From NCBI GenBank assembly GCA_030429105.1, contig JAUIDE010000001.1, forward strand, positions 1 through 64,000: a stretch of DNA of 64,000 nucleotides. The letters are read 5' to 3'. Position 1 is the first letter of the stretch. Each line of letters starts with the position of its first letter. The position numbers were made by a program, and so were the translations under genes. Shown piece by piece: positions 1-8,009 of the stretch. Under the pieces are notes generated by a model, which was not told the origin of the DNA, did not search any database, and saw only the letters and a program-made list of their open reading frames with translations. This stretch comes from Alphaproteobacteria bacterium. GTDB lineage: Bacteria; Pseudomonadota; Alphaproteobacteria; Rhodobacterales; Rhodobacteraceae.

Positions 1-210
1 GCGTCCGCGGCGGGCTGGCCCTGCTGCGGCGCAGCGCCGCCGCCGACCACCGTGCCGACCGGCGCCGCGCCTCGCTCCTGCCGCTGCGCGAGGCCGGGGG
101 TGGGCGCGTCCGCCGCGGGCTGGCCCTGCTGCGGCGCGGCGCCGCCGCCGACCATCGGGCCAACCGGCGCCGCGCCTCGCTCCTGCCGCTGCGCGAGGCC
201 GGGGGGGGGC
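1..210. repeat. 105-bp tandem repeat, two copies, inside the fliK-like gene
   Basis: Two consecutive units at 1-105 and 106-210 are nearly identical. The period is exactly 105 bp, so each unit adds 35 codons without a frameshift. The array may continue beyond the left edge. The second unit carries a run of nine G at 201-209, where the first has G5-T-G3. Confidence 0.85.
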
Positions 211-866
211 GCATCCGCGGCCATCCGCTCCGGCCCATCGCCCGCGTCGGCGGAAGGCGCGTCGGCGCGCTCCGTCGCGCGATGCGAAGTCGCGCCGGCG
301 AGGTGTGCGCTCCGGGCCTCGCGCCGCTCCCCGGATGGAGCCGCAGCCGCCGCGGAAGCGGCGTCCGTCTTCGCCCCCGTGGAGCCGCTTTCAGCGCCTT
401 GCGAGATCGCGACCGCATCCGCCTCCGCGGTGATCGTTCCGGTCCCCGCGCGCGCTCCCGCAGGCGTATCTTCCGCCGGAGAGGAGAGCTTCGGAGCATC
501 TGCCTTCGGCGCCGCGGCGGCCTCCGCGTGCGGCCCGAATACGCCTTCAGGTCCGGCCGGGAGGCTCGCCTGGCTCCTCGCCGCGGCGGCGAAGGTCCGT
601 GCGTCGGCGACAGCGGATTTCGTCGCGCTCGCTGAGCCCGCCGCACCTGCCTGTCCGACGCCCGCCGCCGCGCCGTCCGGCGCCGTATCCGCCGCCTCGT
701 CCGCGGCGTCGAAGGCGGCGGCGAATCCGCCGCCCGTCTCTTCGCCCTTGTCGCCCGATCCGGCGGCCTCGGCCCCGGCGCCCTCGGCGCGGGTTCTTCC
801 GGCCGCGGCGCCCGCGGCGGCCTTGCCGCCGCCCGCCGGCATGGAGATGATCTCGCCCTGGAACAC
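1..866 (-). CDS. FliK-like flagellar hook-length control protein, 3' end beyond window
   Basis: This minus-strand frame is open from position 866 to the window edge, so the gene is partial; the ORF track lacks it because no stop lies inside the window. A GTG at 866 has GGAGA seven bases upstream; an in-frame ATG at 842 is the alternative. The visible 288 residues are low-complexity Ala/Gly/Pro/Asp-rich sequence without hydrophobic segments, like the disordered N-terminal half of FliK proteins. Near the window edge a 35-residue unit containing GLAQRQERGAAPVG is repeated in tandem. The gene is divergent from a FlgJ-type gene, which supports a flagellar role. The name is inferred from composition and context, because the conserved FliK C-terminal domain would lie outside the window. 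Confidence 0.6.
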   Translation of the reverse strand, partial: MFQGEIISMPAGGGKAAAGAAAGRTRAEGAGAEAAGSGDKGEETGGGFAAAFDAADEAADTAPDGAAAGVGQAGAAGSASATKSAVADARTFAAAARSQASLPAGPEGVFGPHAEAAAAPKADAPKLSSPAEDTPAGARAGTGTITAEADAVAISQGAESGSTGAKTDAASAAAAAPSGERREARSAHLAGATSHRATERADAPSADAGDGPERMAADAPPPGLAQRQERGAAPVGPMVGGGAAPQQGQPAADAPTPGLAQRQERGAAPVGTVVGGGAAPQQGQPAAD

Positions 867-969
867 GTCGCGTCTCCGTTCTGGTTCGCGCGTGCGATAA
901 TGGCGGGCGAATCTTACCATTCGTTTACGCGAACGCGTCATGATCTCCGCAAGGTTCAGGAGACTTGCG

Positions 970-1281
970 ATGGATGTCCCCATGATCGGCGCGCCCGCGC
1001 CTGCGACGAAAGCCGCCGCGCCCGCCGGGCGGCCCGACCCGCTGCGCCCCGACCCTCTTCGTGAGGCGGCGACGCGGTTCGAGGCCGTGTTCCTTGCGGA
1101 GATGTTCGCGCATGCCGGCCTCGGCGCCGCGCAGCAGGCGAATGGCGGCGGGCCGGGGGAGGAGGCGTTCTCGGGCATGCTCGCGCGTGAATGGGCGGAA
1201 TCGGTGGCGAAGCAGGGCGGCATCGGGCTTTCCGAGCGCATCTACCAGGCGTTGCTGACGCGGGAGGACGGGAATGCTTGA
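970..1281 (+). CDS. Rod-binding protein, FlgJ N-terminal type
   Basis: The product of 103 residues matches the stand-alone rod-binding domain of FlgJ, without the muramidase half found in enterobacteria, as is usual in alphaproteobacteria. Visible features are the core FEAVFLAEMF helix and the segment around EEAFSGMLAREWAESVAKQGGIGLSE, which resembles the family signature. In the family this domain caps the growing flagellar rod in the periplasm. The ATG at 970 has AGGAG at 958-962; the upstream in-frame ATG at 940 has no such site. The stop overlaps the next gene by 8 bp, so the two are translationally coupled. It is divergent from the fliK-like gene. Confidence 0.75.
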   Translation: MDVPMIGAPAPATKAAAPAGRPDPLRPDPLREAATRFEAVFLAEMFAHAGLGAAQQANGGGPGEEAFSGMLAREWAESVAKQGGIGLSERIYQALLTREDGNA

Positions 1282-1645
1282 TTCGATGCGCTGGCGCTAT
1301 CGCCTTTCCGAGGCGCGCGCCTTCCTCCAGGCGGAGCGCGACCTCCTCGTGAAGGGCCGCGCGGCGGAGCTGGACGGCCTCGCCGCGCGGCGCAGGCTGG
1401 TCGCCGAGAGCCTCGCGGAGATGCCCGCCTCCGTCGCGGAGGCCAACCAGACCGCCGTGCGGGAGATCGCTGCGGCGGCGCGGCGCAACCAGAGGCTCCT
1501 CCGCGCCTGGCTCGACGGCGCGGCGGAGGCGGTGCGGCGGCTGAAGGCCATCGACGAGAGCCGGGCGCGGATCGGCGCCTATCGCCCCGACGGCAGCCGC
1601 CTCGCCGGCGCGGCGGCGACGCCGACGACCGAGCGTCGCGCCTGA
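1274..1645 (+). CDS. FlgN-like flagellar protein
   Basis: This gene encodes 123 residues that are largely helical and charged, with heptad-like Ala/Leu/Arg patterns over residues 10-100 and no signal or membrane segment. Size, helical nature and position directly after the rod-binding gene fit FlgN-type export chaperones for hook-filament junction proteins. No diagnostic motif exists, so the assignment is mainly by context. Its ATG lies inside the 3' end of the preceding gene (8-bp overlap). The stop is only 4 bp from the convergent pyruvate kinase stop. Confidence 0.5.
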   Translation: MLDSMRWRYRLSEARAFLQAERDLLVKGRAAELDGLAARRRLVAESLAEMPASVAEANQTAVREIAAAARRNQRLLRAWLDGAAEAVRRLKAIDESRARIGAYRPDGSRLAGAAATPTTERRA

Positions 1646-1649
1646 TGCC

Positions 1650-3095
1650 CTATTCCGGCTCCCCGGCGTAAATCTTCCTCACGTCGCAGGGCGCGACGCG
1701 GAGGATGTTCGTCGTTCCGGGGACGTTGAAGGGCACGCCCGCCGTCACCACGATGAAATCCGCCTCCGTCGCGAACCCGTCGCGGAGCGCCACGCGCGCC
1801 GCGCTCACCACGGCGAGCTTGAAGCGCTCCACCTCCTCCGTCACCGCGCAATGGAGCCCCCAGACGAGCGCGAGCTTGCGCGCCGTCGCGCGAAACGGCG
1901 TGAGCGCGAGGATCGGCACGAAGGGCCGCTCCCGCGCCATCAGGAGCGCGGTCGCGCCCGAATGGGTGAAGCAGCAGATCGCCTTCACGTCTGTCGTCTC
2001 CGCCACCTCCCGCGCCGCGGCGGTGATCGCGGTCGCCACCGCGTCGCCCGAGGCGGTGCGCGAGCGGCTGATGATCTCCCGCCAGGTCGGGTCGGATTCG
2101 ACGGCGAGGGCGACAGCGTTCATCGTCGTCACCGCCTCGACGGGGTAGCTTCCCGCCGCGCTCTCGGCCGAGAGCATCACCGCGTCCGCCCCCTCGTAGA
2201 TCGCCTGCGCGACGTCGGAGACTTCGGCCCGCGTCGGCACCGGGCTCTCGATCATGCTCTCCAGCATCTGCGTGGCGACGATCACCGGCTTTCCTGCGGC
2301 GCGGCACCTGCGCACGATGCGCTTCTGGAGCGGCGGGACGGTGGAGACGGGAAGCTCGACGCCGAGGTCGCCGCGGGCGACCATGATCCCGTCCGAGACG
2401 TCGATGATCGCATCGAGGTCCCTCAGCGCGGCGGGCTTCTCGATCTTGGCGAGGACGAGCGCCCGCCCCTTGGCCAGCGCCACCGCCTCCTCCACGTCGG
2501 CCGCGCGCTGGACGAAGGAGAGGCCGAGCCAGTCCACCCCGAGATTGCAGACGAATTCGAGGTCCGCCCGGTCCTTCTCCGAAAGCGCGGCGACGGGCAG
2601 AACGACATCGGGCACGTTGACGCCCTTGCGGTCCGAAATCTCGCCGCCGACCACGACCTCGCATTGCGCATGCGCCTCGTCGCAGGAGACGACCTTGAGC
2701 CGGATCTTCCCGTCATTGACGAGGAGGGTGGAGCCTGCCTCCAGCGCCTTGAAGATCTCGGGGTGCGGCAGGCGCACCCGCGTCGCGTCCCCCGGCGCCT
2801 CGTCCAGATCGAGGCGGAAGGGCGCGCCCTCCTCCAGCACGACGGGCCCGCCGCCGAAGGCCCCGACCCGCAGCTTCGGGCCCTGAAGGTCCGCGAGGAT
2901 GCCGATCGGCCGGCCGATCTCGTGCTCCACCTCGCGGATGATCGCGTGCCGCTTCGCCACGTCCTCATGGCTGCCGTGGCTCATGTTGAGCCGGAACACG
3001 TCCGCCCCCGCCTCGTGCAGGGCCTTGATCGTGTCGCGGTCGGAAGAGGCGGGGCCGAGCGTGGCGACGATTTTCACGTTTCGGTTGCGGCGCAT
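1650..3095 (-). CDS. pyk: Pyruvate kinase
   Basis: A cytoplasmic glycolytic enzyme of 481 residues that converts phosphoenolpyruvate and ADP to pyruvate and ATP. Family blocks in order are FRLNMSHGS near the N terminus, LADLQGPKLRVG, the catalytic lysine segment LAKIEKPAAL, the metal-binding MVARGDLGVELP, and TQMLESMIESPVPTRAEVSD. The C-terminal regulatory domain is present. The track's longer ORF adds 31 residues of non-homologous sequence; I chose the ATG at 3095 because GGGAGAT precedes it and the family sequence begins there. It is a single gene, convergent with the flagellar pair and divergent from the amidohydrolase gene. Confidence 0.97.
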   Translation of the reverse strand: MRRNRNVKIVATLGPASSDRDTIKALHEAGADVFRLNMSHGSHEDVAKRHAIIREVEHEIGRPIGILADLQGPKLRVGAFGGGPVVLEEGAPFRLDLDEAPGDATRVRLPHPEIFKALEAGSTLLVNDGKIRLKVVSCDEAHAQCEVVVGGEISDRKGVNVPDVVLPVAALSEKDRADLEFVCNLGVDWLGLSFVQRAADVEEAVALAKGRALVLAKIEKPAALRDLDAIIDVSDGIMVARGDLGVELPVSTVPPLQKRIVRRCRAAGKPVIVATQMLESMIESPVPTRAEVSDVAQAIYEGADAVMLSAESAAGSYPVEAVTTMNAVALAVESDPTWREIISRSRTASGDAVATAITAAAREVAETTDVKAICCFTHSGATALLMARERPFVPILALTPFRATARKLALVWGLHCAVTEEVERFKLAVVSAARVALRDGFATEADFIVVTAGVPFNVPGTTNILRVAPCDVRKIYAGEPE

Positions 3096-3238
3096 GGCCC
3101 GATCTCCCGTCGTCACTGGCTCTTCGCCGCTCTTACAACCCGCCGCGGCGCTTATCCACCCTCTCCTTGTGACAAGTCGGCGTGACAAGGCGGGCGCACG
3201 GCGTTGATCGGCGCCGCGCCGAGGGCTATGGGGCGAAC

Positions 3239-3997
3239 ATGGACGATCCTCCTTTCGAAATCCTTGGCGAGGGCCGCCCGCCGGCCTGGCTCGTGCTCTG
3301 CGACCATGCCTCGAACCGCGTGCCGCCGGATGTGGCGGGCGGCGATCTGGGCCTGCCGGCGGAGGACATGGCGCGCCACATCGCCTGGGATGTCGGCGCG
3401 CGGGGCGTTGCGGCGGCGCTGGCCGAGGCGCTCGACGCGCCGATGATCGCCACCCGCTTCTCCCGTCTCGTGATCGACCCGAACCGGGGGGAGGACGACC
3501 CGACGCTTTTGATGAAGCTCTATGACGGCTCCATCATTCCTGGAAACCGCGCCGCCGACGCCGCGGAGCGGGAGCGGCGGCTGGCGCGCTTCCACCGGCC
3601 CTATCATGCGGCGCTGGAGCGGATGATCGACGCGGCGCTGGCGCAGGGCGTCGCGCCCCGGCTCCTCTCCATCCATTCCTTCACGCCGCAGCTCCGCGGC
3701 CGCCCCCGCCGCCCGTGGGAGATCGGCCTGCTCTGGGACCGGGACGAACGCCTGTTCCGCCCGCTCTATGACCGGCTCCTGGACGAGCCGGGGCTTACGG
3801 TGGGGGACAACGAGCCCTATTCCGGGCAGCTCCGGGGCGACACGATGTTCCGGCACGGGACGGAACGGGGGCTCGAACATCTCCTGATCGAGGTCCGGAA
3901 CGACCTGATCGAGAGGGAGGAGGATCAGGCCCGCTGGGGCCGCGATCTCGCCCGCTGGATCGTCGAGGCGCTGGACCGGAGGCCGCCCGGCGCCTAA
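3239..3997 (+). CDS. N-formylglutamate amidohydrolase family protein
   Basis: A product of 252 residues of the N-formylglutamate amidohydrolase (HutG) family. Visible conserved segments are CDHASNRVP, probably contributing a zinc ligand, TRFSRLVIDPNR, and LSIHSFTP in the middle. In histidine catabolism HutG hydrolyses N-formylglutamate to glutamate and formate. No hut genes are nearby, so the physiological substrate is uncertain. The ATG at 3239 is preferred over the track start at 3182, which would add 19 residues unlike the family. No strong ribosome site is visible. The gene lies 22 bp upstream of the DUF1244 gene in the same direction. Confidence 0.8.
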   Translation: MDDPPFEILGEGRPPAWLVLCDHASNRVPPDVAGGDLGLPAEDMARHIAWDVGARGVAAALAEALDAPMIATRFSRLVIDPNRGEDDPTLLMKLYDGSIIPGNRAADAAERERRLARFHRPYHAALERMIDAALAQGVAPRLLSIHSFTPQLRGRPRRPWEIGLLWDRDERLFRPLYDRLLDEPGLTVGDNEPYSGQLRGDTMFRHGTERGLEHLLIEVRNDLIEREEDQARWGRDLARWIVEALDRRPPGA

Positions 3998-4019
3998 GTC
4001 CGTTCCGAACAGGGAGTAC

Positions 4020-4313
4020 ATGATGGACGACCAGACCCGCACCGAACTCGAGGCCGCCGCCTTCCGCCGCCTGCGCGACCATCTCCGGGAGCGGACGGAC
4101 GTGCAGAACATCGACATGATGAACCTCGCCGGCTTCTGCCGGAACTGCCTCTCCCGCTGGTGGGAGGAGGCGGCGAGGGAGAAGGGCGTCGAGGTCACGC
4201 GCGAGGCGGCGCGGGAGGAATTCTACGGCGAGCCCTATGATGAATGGCGCGCGAAGCACCAGACGGAGGCGAGCGCCGAGCAGAAGGCCGCCTTCGCGAA
4301 GACGCACGGCTGA
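4020..4313 (+). CDS. DUF1244 family protein
   Basis: This small cytoplasmic protein of 97 residues matches DUF1244, widespread in alpha- and gammaproteobacteria. Characteristic features are VQNIDMMNLAGFCRNCLSRW with a CxxC pair, and the later EEFYGEPYDEW block. Its function is unknown; the CxxC may bind metal or be redox active, which is inference. AGGGAG lies just before the ATG at 4020, and a second ATG follows at 4023. It is probably co-transcribed with the upstream amidohydrolase-like gene and ends before a GC stem-loop. Confidence 0.85.
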   Translation: MMDDQTRTELEAAAFRRLRDHLRERTDVQNIDMMNLAGFCRNCLSRWWEEAAREKGVEVTREAAREEFYGEPYDEWRAKHQTEASAEQKAAFAKTHG

Positions 4314-4340
4314 GCGCCTTGCCGGCGCCGTCCGAAGAGG

Positions 4341-4360
4341 CCCCCGGCGCCTGCCGGGGG
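4341..4360 (+). terminator. Stem-loop after DUF1244 gene, no U-tract
   Basis: CCCCCGGC and GCCGGGGG form a perfect 8-bp stem with a four-base loop 27 bp after the stop of the DUF1244 gene. No T-run follows, so efficient intrinsic termination is not assured. Position in the convergent gap supports a transcript-end role. Confidence 0.45.
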
Positions 4361-4394
4361 AGCGCGAGAACGTGATTGTCACAAAAGTGTCATA

Positions 4395-4411
4395 AATGAG
4401 AATATCTCATT
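4395..4411. repeat. AT-rich perfect palindrome in convergent gap
   Basis: AATGAGA-ATA-TCTCATT is a perfect inverted repeat with 7-bp arms. It sits in an unusually AT-rich patch (4370-4435) between the converging DUF1244 and DUF2332 genes. A TTGTCA starts 18 bases before it. No promoter-bearing start codon lies downstream of it, so an operator role for an annotated gene is not obvious. Confidence 0.6.
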
Positions 4412-4500
4412 AAATCATATACATGAACCCTCTGCACACTGTGAGCACACACCCCCGCCCCGCCTCCGGGGGCGGCGGGCCGGGGGCGAGGGGCGGGCGC

Positions 4501-5520
4501 TCAGGCCCAGTCCGCCCATTTCCCGTGAAAGCAGCAGCGCCCGATCCGCCGCTTCTCGCCCCCGGGCCAGAGCGTGACGTCGAGCGCGGCGGAGCCGCGT
4601 TCGCCGTCAGGCTCCATTGAGAGCCGGGCGAGGGGCCGCGCCGCCGTCGCCCGCGCCCCGGCCGCCGCCATCGCGGCGTCGATCGCGGCGCGGGTCTCCG
4701 CCGGCATGTAGTCCCACATGATAGAATGCATGAGGAGCCGCAGCCGCCCTTCCGGCTGTGGCGCCGAGAGGCGACCGGGGAGCCAGGCGGCGGCGTCCCC
4801 CCGCTCCACGCGCCAAGGCGTCGCGGCGAGGGCGACGAGCGCAGCCTCCGCCCGCGCGATGCGCGCATGCTGGTCCGGCCAGAGATAGGCGATGAGCGGG
4901 GAGGGCCGCGCCGCCGGGTCTATGGGCGCGAGGTCCGCGCCCGCGCGCGCCGCGATGCGGAGCGGGGCGCCGGGGTCCGGCGCATTCCCGCGCCACTCGC
5001 AGTCGATAAGCGGCCCGGCCCCCGCCCGCCGCCCTGCGGCGCCGAAGTCGTAGGCGTAAAGGTCGGGGATCAGGTTGAGCCCCGCCGACGCCCCGATCTC
5101 CAGAAGCTCGATTTCCATCCCCGTCTCGTTCGCCGCGATCAGGAGCCCGCCGATCAGCGCGCCGGATCGGGCGGGCTCGTTGGTCTGCGGCGGCAGGTCG
5201 AGCATCGGGGCGAGGAAGGCGTCGCCCGCGCGGATCGCCTCCGCAAGGAGGGCGGGGGAGGGCGCCTCGCCCGCCGCATACGCCTCCGCCAGCGCCGGGG
5301 CGCGGCCCGACCGGGCGAGCGCATGGAGCGCGCCCGCGGCCCGAAGCGCCGCGCGGTCGGCCAGCGGGTCCCCGCTCCATGCCCTCAGCCGCTCCGCGAA
5401 GGCGGCCCCGTCAGGCAGCGCGCCGGGCAGACGGGTCAGCAGGTCCGCCGTGAAGGGCGAGCCAAGGCCGCGGCAGGATTTCGCCTGATCGAGGAAATGG
5501 GCTTCGACCTCTGGTTTCAT
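4501..5520 (-). CDS. DUF2332 family protein
   Basis: A predicted cytoplasmic protein of 339 residues that matches DUF2332, a family of unknown function. Recognisable parts are IGASAGLNLIPDLYAYDFG in the middle, reminiscent of a nucleotide- or SAM-binding turn, WPDQHARIARAEAAL, and VLTVWP-like LDVTLWPGGEKRRIG close to the C terminus. The ATG at 5520 overlaps the stop of the upstream SHMT-like gene in an ATGA arrangement, so the two are coupled. The track's 700-residue ORF covering both is an artefact of a long open shadow frame. No reaction can be assigned from sequence. Confidence 0.8.
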   Translation of the reverse strand: MKPEVEAHFLDQAKSCRGLGSPFTADLLTRLPGALPDGAAFAERLRAWSGDPLADRAALRAAGALHALARSGRAPALAEAYAAGEAPSPALLAEAIRAGDAFLAPMLDLPPQTNEPARSGALIGGLLIAANETGMEIELLEIGASAGLNLIPDLYAYDFGAAGRRAGAGPLIDCEWRGNAPDPGAPLRIAARAGADLAPIDPAARPSPLIAYLWPDQHARIARAEAALVALAATPWRVERGDAAAWLPGRLSAPQPEGRLRLLMHSIMWDYMPAETRAAIDAAMAAAGARATAARPLARLSMEPDGERGSAALDVTLWPGGEKRRIGRCCFHGKWADWA

Positions 5521-6845
5521 GGCGCATCCGCCGTGAAATGGATGCGGTCGAACCGGGCGCGGAGCGCGCGCGTCTCCGCCGCGAGCGCGTCCGGCTCCTC
5601 CGTCGTCAAAGCCCTTGCAAGGAGCGCGGCGATCTCCGGAACGTCCCCCGCCGTCACGCCCCAGCGCGCCAGCTCCGGCGTCCCGAGCCGCAGGCCGTTC
5701 ATCTCGCCCTCGACGGGCGGCAGCGGCAGGCCAATGCCGCAGGCGAGGAAGCCCGCGGGCCGGATATGGCGGGAGGCCGCCTGCCCGCCGCCCCAGCGCG
5801 CCGCCTCCACCGCGAACTGGTGCGAGGCGGTGAAGCCCCGAGCCGCGCCATGAACCGGCAACCCCGCCGCCGCGAGGCGCTCCGCCATCGCCCGCGCCAG
5901 CGCGACCATCCGCGCGGCGAAGGCGCCGCCCTCCGCCCGCCAGTCCGCCAGTGTCACGGCCAGCGCGGCGGCGCGCCCGGCGTCGGAATTCGCCGTGAGG
6001 CCGGGGAAGGCCACCGCATCGAGCCGCGCCGCGACCTCCGCGTCGTTCGTGACGATCAGCCCGCCCGGCGGGCCGGCGAGGCTCTTGTAGGTGCTCATCG
6101 TCATCAGATGCGCGCCCTCGTCGAGCGGGTTGGGCCAGGCGCCGCCCGCGATGATCCCGCATTGATGCGCCGCGTCGAAGAGAAGCCAGGCGCCGACCTC
6201 TTCCGCGATCTCCCGCGCCTTCGCCACGGGATGCGGAAAGAGGTTCAGCGAGCCGCCGAGCGTGATGATCCGCGGCCGAACCTCCCGCGCCAGCCGCGCC
6301 AGCGCGTCGACATCCACGGTATAGCCCGCCGCATCCACCGGCGCCGGGATCGTGCGGAGCCCGAAGAGCCCCGCGCATCCCGCCGCATGATGCGTGACAT
6401 GGCCGCCGATCTCCGGCGGCGGCGCGATGATCGCGTCCCCCGGCCGCGCCAGCGCCATGAAGCCGGCGAGATTGGCCATCGCGCCGGAAAGCGGCCGGAT
6501 CTCCGCGAAGCGAGCCCTGAACACCGCGCAGGCGAGCGCGGCGGCGATGGTCTCGATCTCCTCGATCGCCTCCAGCCCCGTCTCGTACTTCTCGCCCGGC
6601 CACCCGAGCGAGGGGCGGGGCCCGAGCCCTGCGGCGAGCATCGCCTCCGCCTTCGGGTTCATCGCGTTCGTCGCCGGGTTGAGGTTGAAGCAGTCCCGCT
6701 CGTGAATCTCCCGGCTACGCGCCGCAAGGTCCGCGACGCGCCCCGCCACCGCCCCCGGCGCCAGCGCATCGGCCGCGGCGGCGAGGGCGGCGAAGCGGGC
6801 GCGGGCGGGGGCGCTCATCCAGGGGCCGGGTTCTGGCTTGCTCAT
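5517..6845 (-). CDS. Serine hydroxymethyltransferase-like PLP enzyme
   Basis: A fold-type I PLP enzyme of 442 residues related to glycine/serine hydroxymethyltransferase. GGHVTHHAAG matches the SHMT GGHLTHG block, LLFDAAHQCGIIAGG carries the cofactor Asp, and MTMSTYKSLAGPPGG holds the Schiff-base lysine. It departs from housekeeping SHMT: the residue before the lysine is Tyr rather than His, and the GYPGKRYY segment reads GWPGEKYE. It may therefore be a specialised paralogue acting on another beta-hydroxy or alpha-methyl amino acid; this is inference. It is divergent from a LysR regulator and coupled to DUF2332. The ATG at 6845 is preceded by a purine-rich GGAGG stretch. Confidence 0.8.
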   Translation of the reverse strand: MSKPEPGPWMSAPARARFAALAAAADALAPGAVAGRVADLAARSREIHERDCFNLNPATNAMNPKAEAMLAAGLGPRPSLGWPGEKYETGLEAIEEIETIAAALACAVFRARFAEIRPLSGAMANLAGFMALARPGDAIIAPPPEIGGHVTHHAAGCAGLFGLRTIPAPVDAAGYTVDVDALARLAREVRPRIITLGGSLNLFPHPVAKAREIAEEVGAWLLFDAAHQCGIIAGGAWPNPLDEGAHLMTMSTYKSLAGPPGGLIVTNDAEVAARLDAVAFPGLTANSDAGRAAALAVTLADWRAEGGAFAARMVALARAMAERLAAAGLPVHGAARGFTASHQFAVEAARWGGGQAASRHIRPAGFLACGIGLPLPPVEGEMNGLRLGTPELARWGVTAGDVPEIAALLARALTTEEPDALAAETRALRARFDRIHFTADAP

Positions 6846-6914
6846 GTCTGTCTCCTTCGCGGAGGAGGGAACGCCGGCGCGGCGGGGGGCGCAAACCAGT
6901 TCTCTTGCGAATCC

Positions 6915-6933
6915 GGCGTAGAAAAACTACGCC
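6915..6933. promoter_or_regulatory. Inverted repeat, probable LysR operator
   Basis: GGCGTAG-AAAAA-CTACGCC is a perfect inverted repeat with 7-bp arms in the 94-bp gap between the SHMT-like gene and the divergent LysR gene. LysR-type regulators usually bind such interrupted palindromes in the shared promoter region. It ends only 6 bp before the proposed LysR start codon, so binding should also repress the regulator. That role is inferred. Confidence 0.55.
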
Positions 6934-6939
6934 TTCCGA

Positions 6940-7815
6940 ATGTCCCTCTCCCCACCCCGCGGCTCCGGCCTGCCGCTCACCGCGCTCCGCGCCTTCGAGG
7001 CGGCGGCGCGGCTCGGCGGCTTCGCGGCGGCGGCGGAGGAGCTTTCGGTCAGCCCCGGCGCAGTGGCGCAGCAGGTGAAGGCGCTGGAGGCGGCGATCGG
7101 CGCGCCGCTTTTCGAGCGGCGGGCGCAGGGCGTCGCGCCGACGCCGCTCGGCGCGGAGGCGGCGCGGGGCTTCACCGCGGCCTTCGACGCGCTCGGGGCG
7201 GCGGCGGCGCGGCTCCGGGCCGGCGCCGGCCCGCGCGCCGCGCGCATCGCGGCGCTCCCCGCCCTCGCCCAGCTCTGGCTCTCCCCGCGCCTTCCCGCGC
7301 TCCGGGCGGCGATGCCCGGAATCGCGCTCTCCGTCACCGCGCTGGAGCGGGCGCCGAACCTGCTGCGCGAGCCCTTCGACCTCGCGCTCTTCTACGAACC
7401 GGCGGAGGGCGCCGCGCGCGCGCTCGATCTTGGGCCGGACGTGATCTTCCCTGTTGCGGCCCCCTCCGTCGCCCGCCGCCTCCGCCGCCCCGCCGACCTC
7501 GCGCGGGAGGCGCTGCTGACGGACGCCGCATGGCCGGGGGACTGGGCGCTCTGGGCCGAAATCGCGCCCGGCGCGCCGCGCCGGCCGCCCGCGGGGCCGG
7601 TCCATTCCCTCTATGCGCTCGCGGTCGAGGAGGCGGCCTCCGGCGGCGGCGTGCTCATAGGCCATTCCCATCTGGTCAGGGCCGCGATCAAGGCGGGCCG
7701 CCTCGTCGCCCCCTTCCCGGAGCGGCGAACGCTCCCACGGCGGCTCACGCTCAGCCTCTCGCCCGCCGCCGAGGGCGGGCCGGCGGCCCGCGCCGCCGCC
7801 ATGCTCGCGGCGTGA
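6940..7815 (+). CDS. LysR family transcriptional regulator, GcvA-like
   Basis: This DNA-binding regulator has 291 residues. The N-terminal winged helix is clear: LTALRAFEAAARLGGFAAAAEELSVSPGAVAQQVKALE, followed by PLFERR. The start resembles GcvA-like regulators, and a substrate-binding domain fills residues 95-290. It is divergent from the SHMT-like gene, the usual arrangement for a LysR target, so it probably controls that gene and the coupled DUF2332. The ATG at 6940 has no ribosome binding site and lies 6 bp after an inverted repeat, so the mRNA may be leaderless. Confidence 0.88.
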   Translation: MSLSPPRGSGLPLTALRAFEAAARLGGFAAAAEELSVSPGAVAQQVKALEAAIGAPLFERRAQGVAPTPLGAEAARGFTAAFDALGAAAARLRAGAGPRAARIAALPALAQLWLSPRLPALRAAMPGIALSVTALERAPNLLREPFDLALFYEPAEGAARALDLGPDVIFPVAAPSVARRLRRPADLAREALLTDAAWPGDWALWAEIAPGAPRRPPAGPVHSLYALAVEEAASGGGVLIGHSHLVRAAIKAGRLVAPFPERRTLPRRLTLSLSPAAEGGPAARAAAMLAA

Positions 7816-8009
7816 GGCGCGATGGACATGTTCATCGGTCTATGGGCGCCCTGCGGCATCACAAACGACAACAGCGCCCCGCTCCCCGCCGTCAAGAACG
7901 CATCGACGGTACAATCGAAGGCGACGCGAGTGACAACCATTCCTGAATCGCATGCGCGCGAGCATCGTCGCGCACCCTCCGGCGGCGCGCAGCCAAGGCG
8001 TCAGGCGCG

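Noticed and set aside
52-900. Plus-strand ORF of 282 residues at the window start
   Set aside because: Shadow of the minus-strand fliK-like frame, which has a proper ribosome site, flagellar neighbours and FliK-like composition.
4501-6603. 700-residue ORF covering DUF2332 and part of the SHMT-like gene
   Set aside because: Only its C-terminal half is DUF2332; the first half is an out-of-frame shadow of the SHMT-like gene. The family start at 5520 overlaps the upstream stop in ATGA.
7816-8009. Possible gene in the gap between the LysR and quinone oxidoreductase genes
   Set aside because: The short frames on both strands lack ribosome sites and family features; nothing supportable was seen.
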